A stretch of 64,000 bases of DNA from Micromonospora okii (lineage in GTDB: Bacteria; Actinomycetota; Actinomycetes; Mycobacteriales; Micromonosporaceae): positions 111,349 to 175,348 of the forward strand of contig NZ_BBZF01000021.1 of assembly GCF_020884795.1 (NCBI RefSeq). The letters run 5' to 3'. The translations under genes were made by a program, and so were the position numbers. This document shows positions 40,137-48,385 of this stretch, one piece after another. Numbering within the stretch: position 1 is the stretch's first letter; every line of letters starts with the position of its first letter. The notes beneath the pieces are model-generated. The model had not been told where the DNA came from and searched no databases. It saw only the letters and a list, made by a program, of their open reading frames with translations.

Positions 40137-42353
40137 TCAGGGCAGGGTCAGCTCGGCGGCCACCCCGGCGGCCAGGTCCACGACCCGCTCGCCGTACGGG
40201 CTGCGCACGGTCACCCGCCGGTCGGCCGCCGCGACCAGCCGCGCCCGCAGGCCGTCGCCGTCCCAGCTCAGCTCCTCCACCCGCACCCCGCCCCGGCAGG
40301 CCACCCCCCGCAGCGTCCCGGCCGCCAGCGCGGCCGGCGCGGCGGGCAGCAGCCACACCAGGTTGGGCCGGGAGTGCACCAGCGCCTCGATGAGCACCCC
40401 GGGCAGGGTGTGCACGGCGTCGGCGTTGTAGATCTCCAGGCCCGGGTTGTGCGCGCTCATCAGGGACCGGAAGAACATGTCGTTTCCGACGATCTTGAGC
40501 AGGTTCTCCTGCACCAGGGCGGCGTCCCGCAGCCGGGCCGCGACCAGCGCCCGGTGCAGGCTGCCGTGGGCGGAGAGGTTCTCGTCGCCGCGCAGCGCCA
40601 GCGCGCGGTGGGCGGCGGCGGCCAGCTCGGGCGTGTCGTCGGGGTTGATCTCGTCCAGGGGCCAGACCGGGTAGAGGTGGCTGACGTGCCGGTGGTCCTC
40701 GTCACCGGCGCCGCCGGGCCAGGCCCACTCGGCCAGCGCGCCGCGCGCGTCGACCCGGTACGCGGGCAGCCGCGCCCGCAGGTCGGCCCAGCGGTCGACG
40801 CCGGTCGCCTCGGCGGCGGTGGCCAGGGCGTGCCGGGCGGCGGCGACGTCCATCGTGGCGTTGACGGCCACGTACACCGGCCGCCCGCTCGGGTCCGGCG
40901 GGCCGGTCTCGGGCGAGAACGACGGCACGACGACCACCGCGCCGGAGTCGTCGGTGACGGTCAGGAAGTCCACGAAGAAGTCGGCCGCCTCCGCCAGCCA
41001 GCCGGCCAGCTCGCCCGGTGGCTCGCCGGTCACCAGGTGGTGTTCCCACAGCGGGTGCAGCAGCCAGTCCGCGCCGGCGAGCCAGGCCGCCCACGGCCAG
41101 TCGGCCCGGAAGTGGAAGAGGTTGCCGTGCTCGCCGTCGGTGCGGCCCGGCGCGAGCAGCCCCCGCGCGCCGTAGATCGCCTGGGCGTTGCGCCGCCAGT
41201 CGTCGACCTGCCCCCGGACGAGCGCGGCGTGGGCCGCCGTGACCTCGGGCAGCGCGCCGATGTTGGCCCCGGCGAGTTGGAGGTTGAGGTTGGCGTCGGT
41301 GGTGAAGTCCCCCGCCCACGCCGCGTCCCAGGCGCCCAGCCACAGGCCGGTCAGCCGGGGCGGCAGCACCCCGCTGGCGCTGATCAGCAGGTAGCGTCCG
41401 CAGTGGAACAGCCGCTCCAGCAGCGCCGGCAGCGGGGTGGCCGGGTCGGCGTTCTGCCGGGCGATCAGCTCGCCGACCGGCAGGTTCCGCTCCCGCGCCG
41501 GCACCCCCAGGTCCAGGCTCACCCGCCGGTACATCGGCGTGTGCACGGCCGTGTGCCGGGCCAGCAGCTCGTCGTAGCCCGCGCCGGCGCGGGCCAGCAG
41601 GGTCTCCTCCAGCTCGCCGGTGCGCCAGGGCGCCTCGGCGCGCCGGTCCAGCACGGTGGTCAGCAGGGCCGGCCCGCGCACGGCCACCCGGTCCCCCGTC
41701 GCCTCCGCGTCGCCGGCGACCAGGGTCAGCCCCTCGAAGCCGTACGCGCCGCCGCCGTCGCGCGGGTACCGGCCCCGGACGCGGAGGAACGCGTGCCCGC
41801 CCCGCCGGTACGCGGTCACGTCGTAGCGCACGTCGTCGGGGCGGCCCGGCAGGTCTGCGGTGAGCCCGACGACGAACGCGGGCATGTCGACGTGGGTCAC
41901 CGCCATCGCGTCGGCCCGCGAGACGAACGAGCGCCGCCGTCCCGCGTCCCACCCGACGACGACCTCCCCGGTGGCGAAGTCGGTGCTGCGCCGGTAGCCG
42001 GACGCGGCGGGGCCGTCGGCCGCGTCGATCGTCATCGCGTACCCGGGGTGGAACGACTGGGTCCAGCGCAGCTCCCGCCCGTCGGCGAGCAGCGCGCCGG
42101 CCTCCGCGCGCCGGCCGGCGAGGACGAGGTCGCGCACGAGCGGCAGCCGGTCGGCGATGCGTGGCGCTCGGGCGTGGCGGGTGCCGTTGGGCAGCACGAA
42201 GCGGTGGTGGTTGAACACGATCCGCTCCGCGTGCGGCTGACCGAACACCATGATCCCGTACTCGCCGTTGCCGGAGAGGAACGCGTCCTCCCAGCGCGCC
42301 GCCGGGGCGGTGTCCCAGATGCCGTGCGGGGGCTCCGGCGGGGGTGGTGTCAT
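40137..42353 (-). CDS. GH95-family alpha-L-fucosidase/galactosidase
   Basis: A 738-residue enzyme of typical GH95 length. The N-terminal beta domain starts AARWEDAFLSGNGEYGIMVFG. The (alpha/alpha)6 barrel carries LTGLWLGAWDAAWAGDFTTDANLNLQ-type signature with Asn355 and Asn357, SFSPETGPP with the catalytic Glu near 480, and HRHVSHLYPVWP. GH95 enzymes hydrolyse terminal alpha-1,2-fucose or galactose. No signal peptide is seen, so it acts inside the cell on imported oligosaccharides. It is divergent from a secreted GH20 enzyme. Confidence 0.9.
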   Translation of the reverse strand: MTPPPPEPPHGIWDTAPAARWEDAFLSGNGEYGIMVFGQPHAERIVFNHHRFVLPNGTRHARAPRIADRLPLVRDLVLAGRRAEAGALLADGRELRWTQSFHPGYAMTIDAADGPAASGYRRSTDFATGEVVVGWDAGRRRSFVSRADAMAVTHVDMPAFVVGLTADLPGRPDDVRYDVTAYRRGGHAFLRVRGRYPRDGGGAYGFEGLTLVAGDAEATGDRVAVRGPALLTTVLDRRAEAPWRTGELEETLLARAGAGYDELLARHTAVHTPMYRRVSLDLGVPARERNLPVGELIARQNADPATPLPALLERLFHCGRYLLISASGVLPPRLTGLWLGAWDAAWAGDFTTDANLNLQLAGANIGALPEVTAAHAALVRGQVDDWRRNAQAIYGARGLLAPGRTDGEHGNLFHFRADWPWAAWLAGADWLLHPLWEHHLVTGEPPGELAGWLAEAADFFVDFLTVTDDSGAVVVVPSFSPETGPPDPSGRPVYVAVNATMDVAAARHALATAAEATGVDRWADLRARLPAYRVDARGALAEWAWPGGAGDEDHRHVSHLYPVWPLDEINPDDTPELAAAAHRALALRGDENLSAHGSLHRALVAARLRDAALVQENLLKIVGNDMFFRSLMSAHNPGLEIYNADAVHTLPGVLIEALVHSRPNLVWLLPAAPAALAAGTLRGVACRGGVRVEELSWDGDGLRARLVAAADRRVTVRSPYGERVVDLAAGVAAELTLP

Positions 42354-42458
42354 CGGCGGCCTCCCGGCTTCCCGGCGGAACGCAGACTAACAACCGTCTA
42401 TATCCATGGCAATCACGGCGACTCAAGGGCCGGGCCGGGTTATTTATCGTTAAGAATG

Positions 42459-42488
42459 TTTACAGTGCAGCGTCGGCACGGGTAGCGT
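42459..42488 (+). promoter_or_regulatory. promoter of the GH20 hexosaminidase gene
   Basis: TTTACA at 42459-42464 and TAGCGT at 42483-42488 are 18 nt apart, with start codon 48 nt beyond. The flanking 42440-42460 is AT-rich. The divergent GH95 gene starts at 42353, so regulatory sites may be shared. Confidence 0.5.
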
Positions 42489-42535
42489 GCGAGTCGAATC
42501 GATAGTCACCGATAACTACCAGCCCTGGAGGTATC

Positions 42536-44131
42536 GTGCGTCGTCGGAACACCATGACGCGGCTGCTGGCCACAGCCGCGCTCGGGCTGCCACTCGTCCT
42601 CGCGGGAGCACCGGCCGTCGCCGCGCCGAGCACCCCCGTCCGCCAGTTGGGCGCGGTGATCCCTGCACCGGTCGAGACCCGCCCCGACGCCAGGGGCACC
42701 TTCACCCTGCGCCCGCACACCGTCGTCCGCACGTCTCCCGGCTCGGCCGCCGCCTGGCGGGTGGGGCGGCAGCTCGCCGAGACGCTGCGCCCCGCCACCG
42801 GCTATCCGCTGCCGGTGCTCCCCGTCGCCGCCACGCCGCTGTCCGAGATCGCCCTGGTGATCGGGGGCGCCGACGCGCGCGTCGGCCGGGAGGGCTACCA
42901 GCTCGACGTCACCCGGCGCGCCGTGACGATCCGGGCGAACACCGAGGCCGGGCTCTTCGCCGGCACCCAGACGCTGCGGCAACTGCTGCCCGCCCGGATC
43001 GAGGCGCCGGACCGGCAGCGCGTGACCTGGACCGTGCCCGGCGGCCGGATCGTCGACTACCCGCGCTTCGCGTACCGGGGGGCGATGCTCGACGTGGCCC
43101 GGCACTTCCACAATGTCGACGAGATCAACGCCTACGTGGACCTGCTCAGCCAGTACAAGATCAACTACCTGCACCTGCACCTGACCGACGACCAGGGCTG
43201 GCGTCTCCAGATCGACTCCTGGCCCCGGCTCACCACAGTCGGCGGCGGCCCGGGCACCGGCGTCGACGGCGTCGGGCCCGGCTACCTCACCAAGGCCGAC
43301 TACAAGGCCGTGGTCGCCTACGCCGCCGCGCGGCACATCACCGTGATCCCCGAGATCGACATGCCGGGGCACACCAACGCCGCCCAGTCGGCGTACGCGG
43401 AGCTGAACTGCGACGGGGTCGCCCCGCCGCCGCGCACCGACATCGAGGTCGGCTACAGCTCGCTGTGCATCTCCGACGAGCTGACCTACAAGTTCGTCGA
43501 GGACGTCATCCGCGAGGTCGCCGAGATCACCCCCGGGCCGTTCCTGCACATCGGTGGCGACGAGGCGCACGCGACCACCGACGAGGAGTACCGCACGTTC
43601 ATGGACCGGGTGCTGCCCCTCGTCGGCAAGTACGGCAAGCGCGCCTCCGGGTGGCACGAGATCAACCAGGTCGACCCGCCGGCCGACGTGGTGTCCCAGT
43701 TCTGGGGCACCCGCACCACCAACGCGGACCTGGCCGAGGCCGTCGCGCGGGGCAACAAGGTGATCATGTCGCCGGCGAACAAGACGTACATCGACATGAA
43801 GTACGACGCCAACACCCGCCTGGGCCTGAAGTGGGCCGGCTACATCGAGGTCAGCGACGCGTACGGCTGGGACCCGGCGCAGCGGGTGACCGGCGTCGGC
43901 GAGGACGCGATCCTCGGCGTCGAGGCGCCGCTGTGGTCGGAGACCCTGCGCAGCCTCGACGACATCGAGTACATGGCGTTCCCGCGCCTGCCCGCCATCG
44001 CCGAGCTGGGCTGGTCCCCGGCGGCCGGCCACGACTGGGAGTCGTTCCGGGGCCGGCTGGGCCAGCAGGCGCCGCGCTGGCGGCAGCAGGGGGTCGACTT
44101 CTACCCGTCCCCGCAGGTGCCGTGGGTCTGA
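42536..44131 (+). CDS. secreted GH20 beta-N-acetylhexosaminidase
   Basis: The 531-residue protein has a signal peptide (basic start, hydrophobic core to about residue 29, AVAA cleavage region). The GH20b domain leads into the barrel: YRGAMLDVARHF, LHLHLTDDQGWRLQI, IPEIDMPGH and HIGGDEAH with catalytic Asp342-Glu343. It releases terminal GlcNAc or GalNAc from chitin or glycans outside the cell. GGAGG precedes GTG 42536. With GH95 and the sialic-acid operon it suggests growth on host or fungal glycans. Confidence 0.92.
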   Translation: MRRRNTMTRLLATAALGLPLVLAGAPAVAAPSTPVRQLGAVIPAPVETRPDARGTFTLRPHTVVRTSPGSAAAWRVGRQLAETLRPATGYPLPVLPVAATPLSEIALVIGGADARVGREGYQLDVTRRAVTIRANTEAGLFAGTQTLRQLLPARIEAPDRQRVTWTVPGGRIVDYPRFAYRGAMLDVARHFHNVDEINAYVDLLSQYKINYLHLHLTDDQGWRLQIDSWPRLTTVGGGPGTGVDGVGPGYLTKADYKAVVAYAAARHITVIPEIDMPGHTNAAQSAYAELNCDGVAPPPRTDIEVGYSSLCISDELTYKFVEDVIREVAEITPGPFLHIGGDEAHATTDEEYRTFMDRVLPLVGKYGKRASGWHEINQVDPPADVVSQFWGTRTTNADLAEAVARGNKVIMSPANKTYIDMKYDANTRLGLKWAGYIEVSDAYGWDPAQRVTGVGEDAILGVEAPLWSETLRSLDDIEYMAFPRLPAIAELGWSPAAGHDWESFRGRLGQQAPRWRQQGVDFYPSPQVPWV

Positions 44132-44146
44132 CGAGCCGGACGTGAC

Positions 44147-44174
44147 GGGTCCGGGCCGGTCGCGGCCCGGACCC
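44147..44174. terminator. 11-bp GC hairpin between GH20 and kdpE
   Basis: GGGTCCGGGCC (44147-44157) pairs with 44164-44174 around a 6-nt loop. It lies between the convergent ends of the hexosaminidase and kdpE and can terminate both. Confidence 0.7.
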
Positions 44175-44194
44175 GCCACGCGCTTTCCTGCCGG

Positions 44195-44878
44195 TCAGGG
44201 CCGGTAGCGGTAGCCCATGCCGGGCTCGGTGATCAGGTGCCGGGGGCGGGCCGGGTCGTCCTCCAGCTTGCGGCGGAGCTGGGCCATGTACTGACGCAGG
44301 TAGTTGGTCTCGTGCTGGTACTCCGGCCCCCACACGTCGTGCAGGAGCTGCCGCTGGGTGACCAGCTTGCCCGGGTGGCGCAGCAGCTTCTCCAGCACCC
44401 CCCACTGGGTCGGCGTGAGCCTGACCTCGGTCCCGTCGTCGCGGGTCACCGTGCGGTCGGCGAGGTCCACGGTGTGCCGGCCCACCCGGGCGACCGGGAC
44501 GGCGTCGGCGGGGGCGGCGGCGAGGCGGCGGGTGACGGCGCGGACGCGGGCGAGCAGCTCGTCCATCCCGAACGGCTTGGTCACGTAGTCGTCGGCGCCC
44601 GCGTCGAGCGCGCCGACCTTGTCCTCGCTGCCGGCCCGGCCCGAGAGCACGATGATCGGCACGTTGGTCCAGCCGCGCAGACCCCGGATGACCTCCGCCC
44701 CGTCGAGGTCGGGCAGGCCCAGGTCCAGCACCACCAGGTCCGGCGGGTGCGCGGCGGCGGCCTTCAGCGCCGCCGCGCCGGTGCCGGCCACGTCCACCTC
44801 GTAGCCCCGGGCGCGCAGGTTGATCCGCAGCGCGCGCAGGATCTGCGGCTCGTCGTCGACGACCAGGACGCGGGTCAC
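44195..44878 (-). CDS. kdpE: KdpE response regulator
   Basis: A 227-residue OmpR-type regulator. The receiver domain has VVDDEPQ, the phosphoacceptor in VVLDLGLPDLDG (Asp near 52), and KPFG. The winged helix shows LTPTQWGVLEKLLRHPGKLVTQRQLLHDVWG, characteristic of KdpE. Phosphorylated by KdpD, it activates the kdp operon at low potassium. GTG 44878 overlaps the kdpD stop by 4 nt. Confidence 0.95.
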   Translation of the reverse strand: MTRVLVVDDEPQILRALRINLRARGYEVDVAGTGAAALKAAAAHPPDLVVLDLGLPDLDGAEVIRGLRGWTNVPIIVLSGRAGSEDKVGALDAGADDYVTKPFGMDELLARVRAVTRRLAAAPADAVPVARVGRHTVDLADRTVTRDDGTEVRLTPTQWGVLEKLLRHPGKLVTQRQLLHDVWGPEYQHETNYLRQYMAQLRRKLEDDPARPRHLITEPGMGYRYRP

Positions 44879-47436
44879 CCCTGCGACCCTTCCGCCCCGC
44901 CGGGCCGGGCGGCGGGCAGCCGCAGCACCATCGTCAGCCCGCCGCCCGGGGTGGTCTCCGGGGTGATGGAGCCGCCCATGGCCTCCGCGAGGCCACGGGA
45001 CAGGGCGAGGCCGAGCCCGACGCCGGTGGTGTTGTCCCGGTCGCCGAGGCGCTGGAACGGCAGGAAGACGTGCTCCCACTCCTCAGCCGGGATGCCGGGG
45101 CCGGTGTCGATGATCCGCAGCTCGACCTGGCCGCCGTGGGCGCTGGCGGTGATCGTGGGGGGCCGGCCCGGCGGGCTGTGCCGCAGGGCGTTGGCGACCA
45201 CGTTGACCAGGACGCGCTCCAGCAGGCCCGGGTCGGCCCGCGCGGCGGGCAGGTCGGCGGGGAGGTCGGTGACGACGTCGGCCGCCGCCGCGCCCAGCTC
45301 GTCGAGGGCCAGGGGCACGGCGTCCTCCAGGCCGATCGCGGTCGCGGTGACGCCGAGCGCGCCCGCCTGGAGGCGGCTCATGTCGAGCAGGTTCGCCACC
45401 AGCCGGGCGAGCCGGTCCAGCGACTCCTCGGCCGTGGCGAGCAGCTCGGTGCGGTCCTCGGCGTCGAACTCGACGTCGGGGCTGCGCAGGCTGCTCACCG
45501 CGGCCTTGGCCGACGCCAGCGGCGTACGCAGGTCGTGGCTGACGGCGGCGAGCAGCGCGGTGCGCATCCGGTCGGCCTCGGCCAGCGGGCGGGCGGTGGC
45601 GGCCTCCTCGGCCAGGCGCTCCTGCCGCAGGGCGACGGCGGCCTGCGCGGCGAACGCCTCGACGACGCGCCGGTCGGCGGCCTCCAGCCGCCGGCCGCTG
45701 AGCACGACGGTGAGCCGCTCGTCCACCGGCACGGCGGTCTCCCCCGCGCTCGGGCTGCCCGCCGGGCGCTCGCCGACGCCGGCCACCATCCGCCAGGCAC
45801 CGGCGTCGCGGGCCCGGTCGGGCCGCCCCTCGGCCCCGGCGGCCAGCTCCAGGACGCTGACCGCGCGCAGCCCGAAGGTCTCCCGCAGCCGGTCCAGCAG
45901 CGCCGGCAGCGGTTGGCCCCCGCGCAGCACCCCGCCGGCCACGGTGGCGAGGGTCTGCGCGTCGGCGGACGCCCGGGCGGCCTCCCGGGTCCGCCGGGCG
46001 GCCACGTCGACCACCCCGCTCACCGCCACGGCGACGACGACGAAGACGCCGAGGGCGAGCAGGTTGTCCCCCTCGGCGATGGTCAGCGTGCGGAACGGGG
46101 GCGTGAAGAACCAGTTGAGCAGCAGGGAGCCGCCGAGCGCCGCGACCAGCGCCGGCCAGAGCCCGCCGACCAGCGCGACGCCGACCACCCCGGCGAGGAA
46201 GAGCAGGATGTCGTTGGTGAGGGTCAGGTCCGGCAGCACCGACAGCAGCAGGGTCAGCAGCGGCATCCCCAGCCCGGCGAGCGCGAAGCCGAACAGCCGC
46301 CGCCGCCGCGACAGGGCCGCCGGCGTCCCGGCCGCGCGCCGGCCCTGGCCGGCCTCGGGGTGCGTCACCAGGTGGACGTCGATCGGCCCGGAGTGCGCGG
46401 CGGTGGTCACCCCGACGCCCCGGGAGAAGAGCTGGGCGGCCCGGCCGCGCCGGCTCGCGCCGAGGACGAGCTGGGTGGCGTTGACCCCCCGGGCGAAGTC
46501 CAGCAGCGCGGCCGGGATGTCGGTGCCGAGGACGTGGTGGTACGTGCCGCCGAGGCTCTCCACGAGGACCCGCTGCCGGGCGAGCCGGGCCGGGTCGGCG
46601 CCCGCGAGCCCGTCGCTGCGGGCCACGTGCACGGCGAGCAGGTCCGCGCCCCTGCCGCGCGCGGCGATCCGCGCGGCGCGGCGGATCAGCGTGTCGCCCT
46701 CCGGCCCGCCGGTGAGCGCGACGACCACCCGCTCCCGGGTCTCCCAGGTGGCGGAGATGCCCTGCTCGGCGCGGTAGGCGTCGAGCTGGTCGTCGACCTT
46801 GTCGGCCAGCCACAGCAGCGCCAGCTCGCGCAGCGCGGTGAGGTTGCCGACGCGGAAGTAGTTGCCCAGCGCCGCGTCGATCCGGTCGGGCCGGTAGATG
46901 TTGCCGTGCGCCATCCGGCGGCGCAGCGCCTCCGGGGTCATGTCGACCAGCTCGACCTGCGCGGCGGCGCGGACCACCTCGTCGGGCACCGTCTCCCGCT
47001 GGGTGGTGCCGGTGATCTGGGCGACCACGTCGTTGACCGACTCCAGGTGCTGCACGTTCACCGTGGTCAGCACGGTGATTCCCGCGCCGAGGAGGTCCTG
47101 GACGTCCTGCCAGCGCTTCTCGTGGCGCGAGCCGGGCACGTTCGTGTGCGCCAGCTCGTCGACCACGGCGACCTCGGGCCGCCGGGCGAGCACGGCGTCG
47201 AGGTCCAGCTCCGTGAACTCGACGCCCCGGTAGGCGACGGCGCGCCGGGGCACCTGCTCCAGGTCGCCGACCATCGCCGCCGTGTGCTCGCGGCCGTGGG
47301 TCTCGACGAAGCCGATCACCACGTCGGTGCCGCGTCCGGCCCGCCGGTGGGCCTCCTGGAGCATCGCGTACGTCTTGCCGACGCCGGGCGCGGCGCCGAG
47401 GTAGATGCGCAGTTCTCCCTGGGGCACGGTCACCAT
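44875..47436 (-). CDS. kdpD: KdpD sensor histidine kinase
   Basis: The 853-residue protein has the full KdpD layout: N-terminal KdpD domain with Walker A (GAAPGVGKTYAM), a universal-stress domain (about 240-370), four membrane helices (about 385-500), a GAF-like region, the H-box SHDLRTPLASAK and a GHKL ATPase (GPGIPAEE). It senses potassium limitation and phosphorylates KdpE. ATG 47436 is 65 nt beyond the kdpC stop, the only real gap in the operon, filled by a strong hairpin. Confidence 0.96.
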   Translation of the reverse strand: MVTVPQGELRIYLGAAPGVGKTYAMLQEAHRRAGRGTDVVIGFVETHGREHTAAMVGDLEQVPRRAVAYRGVEFTELDLDAVLARRPEVAVVDELAHTNVPGSRHEKRWQDVQDLLGAGITVLTTVNVQHLESVNDVVAQITGTTQRETVPDEVVRAAAQVELVDMTPEALRRRMAHGNIYRPDRIDAALGNYFRVGNLTALRELALLWLADKVDDQLDAYRAEQGISATWETRERVVVALTGGPEGDTLIRRAARIAARGRGADLLAVHVARSDGLAGADPARLARQRVLVESLGGTYHHVLGTDIPAALLDFARGVNATQLVLGASRRGRAAQLFSRGVGVTTAAHSGPIDVHLVTHPEAGQGRRAAGTPAALSRRRRLFGFALAGLGMPLLTLLLSVLPDLTLTNDILLFLAGVVGVALVGGLWPALVAALGGSLLLNWFFTPPFRTLTIAEGDNLLALGVFVVVAVAVSGVVDVAARRTREAARASADAQTLATVAGGVLRGGQPLPALLDRLRETFGLRAVSVLELAAGAEGRPDRARDAGAWRMVAGVGERPAGSPSAGETAVPVDERLTVVLSGRRLEAADRRVVEAFAAQAAVALRQERLAEEAATARPLAEADRMRTALLAAVSHDLRTPLASAKAAVSSLRSPDVEFDAEDRTELLATAEESLDRLARLVANLLDMSRLQAGALGVTATAIGLEDAVPLALDELGAAAADVVTDLPADLPAARADPGLLERVLVNVVANALRHSPPGRPPTITASAHGGQVELRIIDTGPGIPAEEWEHVFLPFQRLGDRDNTTGVGLGLALSRGLAEAMGGSITPETTPGGGLTMVLRLPAARPGGAEGSQG

Positions 47437-47453
47437 CCTGCCTGGTCGGGGTG

Positions 47454-47498
47454 CCGGTGGCCGGGGCGGGCGGCGCGCGGGCCCGCCCCGGCCACCGG
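47454..47498 (-). terminator. perfect 18-bp stem between kdpC and kdpD
   Basis: Bases 47454-47471 and 47481-47498 are exact inverted repeats around a 9-nt loop. In the minus-strand transcript it lies between kdpC and kdpD, so it may attenuate transcription or act as mRNA processing site, setting lower levels of sensor kinase than of pump. Confidence 0.6.
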
Positions 47499-47501
47499 CG
47501 G

Positions 47502-48383
47502 TCAGCGGGCGGGGAACCGCGCGTCGAGGGCGAGGTTGAGTTCCAGGACGTTCACCCCGGGCTCGCCCAGGAAGCCGAGCGCCCGGCCGGTGGTGTGCGC
47601 GGCGACCAGGCCGCGCACCGCCGCCGGGTCCGCGCCCCGCTCGCGCGCGACGCGGGCCACCTGGATCTCCGCGTACGCCGGGCTGATGTGCGGGTCGAGG
47701 CCGCTGCCGCTGGCGGTGACCGCGTCGGCCGGCACGGCGGGCTCGGCCGGCGCGTCGCCCCGGACCGGGGTGACGAGGCCCCCGGCGGCCACGTAGTCCT
47801 CGCCGGGCCGCGCCGGCTCCACCGGCACCCCCTCGTACGTGGCGACGAACGGCGTGGCCGGGGCGGCCTGGTTGACGCTGACCACCCGGGTCGCCCGGCC
47901 GGTCAGCCCGTCGGCGCGGAACACGGCCAGCACCGCGCCGACCCCGTCGGCGGTGCAGTAGGGGCGTCGGCCGTCGACGCCCTCCAGCGCGCCCACGGCC
48001 CGGCTGCGGGCGCAGACCCGGGTGAGCAGGCTCGGCGTGGACTCCCGCGGGTCGGCGTCGAGGGTGTCGACCACGCTCTCCGGGCCGAGGTTGCTCGCGC
48101 CGCTGGCGGTCGGGTCGTAGCCGTCGCCGGCGGCGGAGGGGCGGGACTGGAAGTAACGCGGCACGGGGTTGCCGTCGGCGTCGGTGAAGGACTGGCCGAG
48201 CAGCGCGCTGCCGACCGTCGCGCCGTTCGCGGTGAGCAGCGAGCCGTCCGCCCGGTGGGAGAAGCCGGGCAGGGTGCCGACGCCGACCAGGGCGAGCGGG
48301 TACGCCAGGCCGAGCAGCACGGTGAGGACGAGCAGCGCGCGCAGCGCCGCGAGGTGTCGGGAGAGCCAGTTGGGCAGGCGCAT
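47502..48383 (-). CDS. kdpC: KdpC subunit of the K+-transporting ATPase
   Basis: A 293-residue protein with one N-terminal membrane helix (about 13-34). Conserved blocks include RYFQSRPSAAGDGYDPTASGASNLGP and SGSGLDPHISPAYAEIQVARVARERG. It is longer than enterobacterial KdpC (about 190) because of a central insertion of roughly 80 residues (about 125-210), common in actinobacteria. ATG 48383 is 2 nt after the kdpB stop. KdpC stabilises the ATP-bound KdpB in the pump. Confidence 0.95.
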   Translation of the reverse strand: MRLPNWLSRHLAALRALLVLTVLLGLAYPLALVGVGTLPGFSHRADGSLLTANGATVGSALLGQSFTDADGNPVPRYFQSRPSAAGDGYDPTASGASNLGPESVVDTLDADPRESTPSLLTRVCARSRAVGALEGVDGRRPYCTADGVGAVLAVFRADGLTGRATRVVSVNQAAPATPFVATYEGVPVEPARPGEDYVAAGGLVTPVRGDAPAEPAVPADAVTASGSGLDPHISPAYAEIQVARVARERGADPAAVRGLVAAHTTGRALGFLGEPGVNVLELNLALDARFPAR

Positions 48384-48385
48384 GA

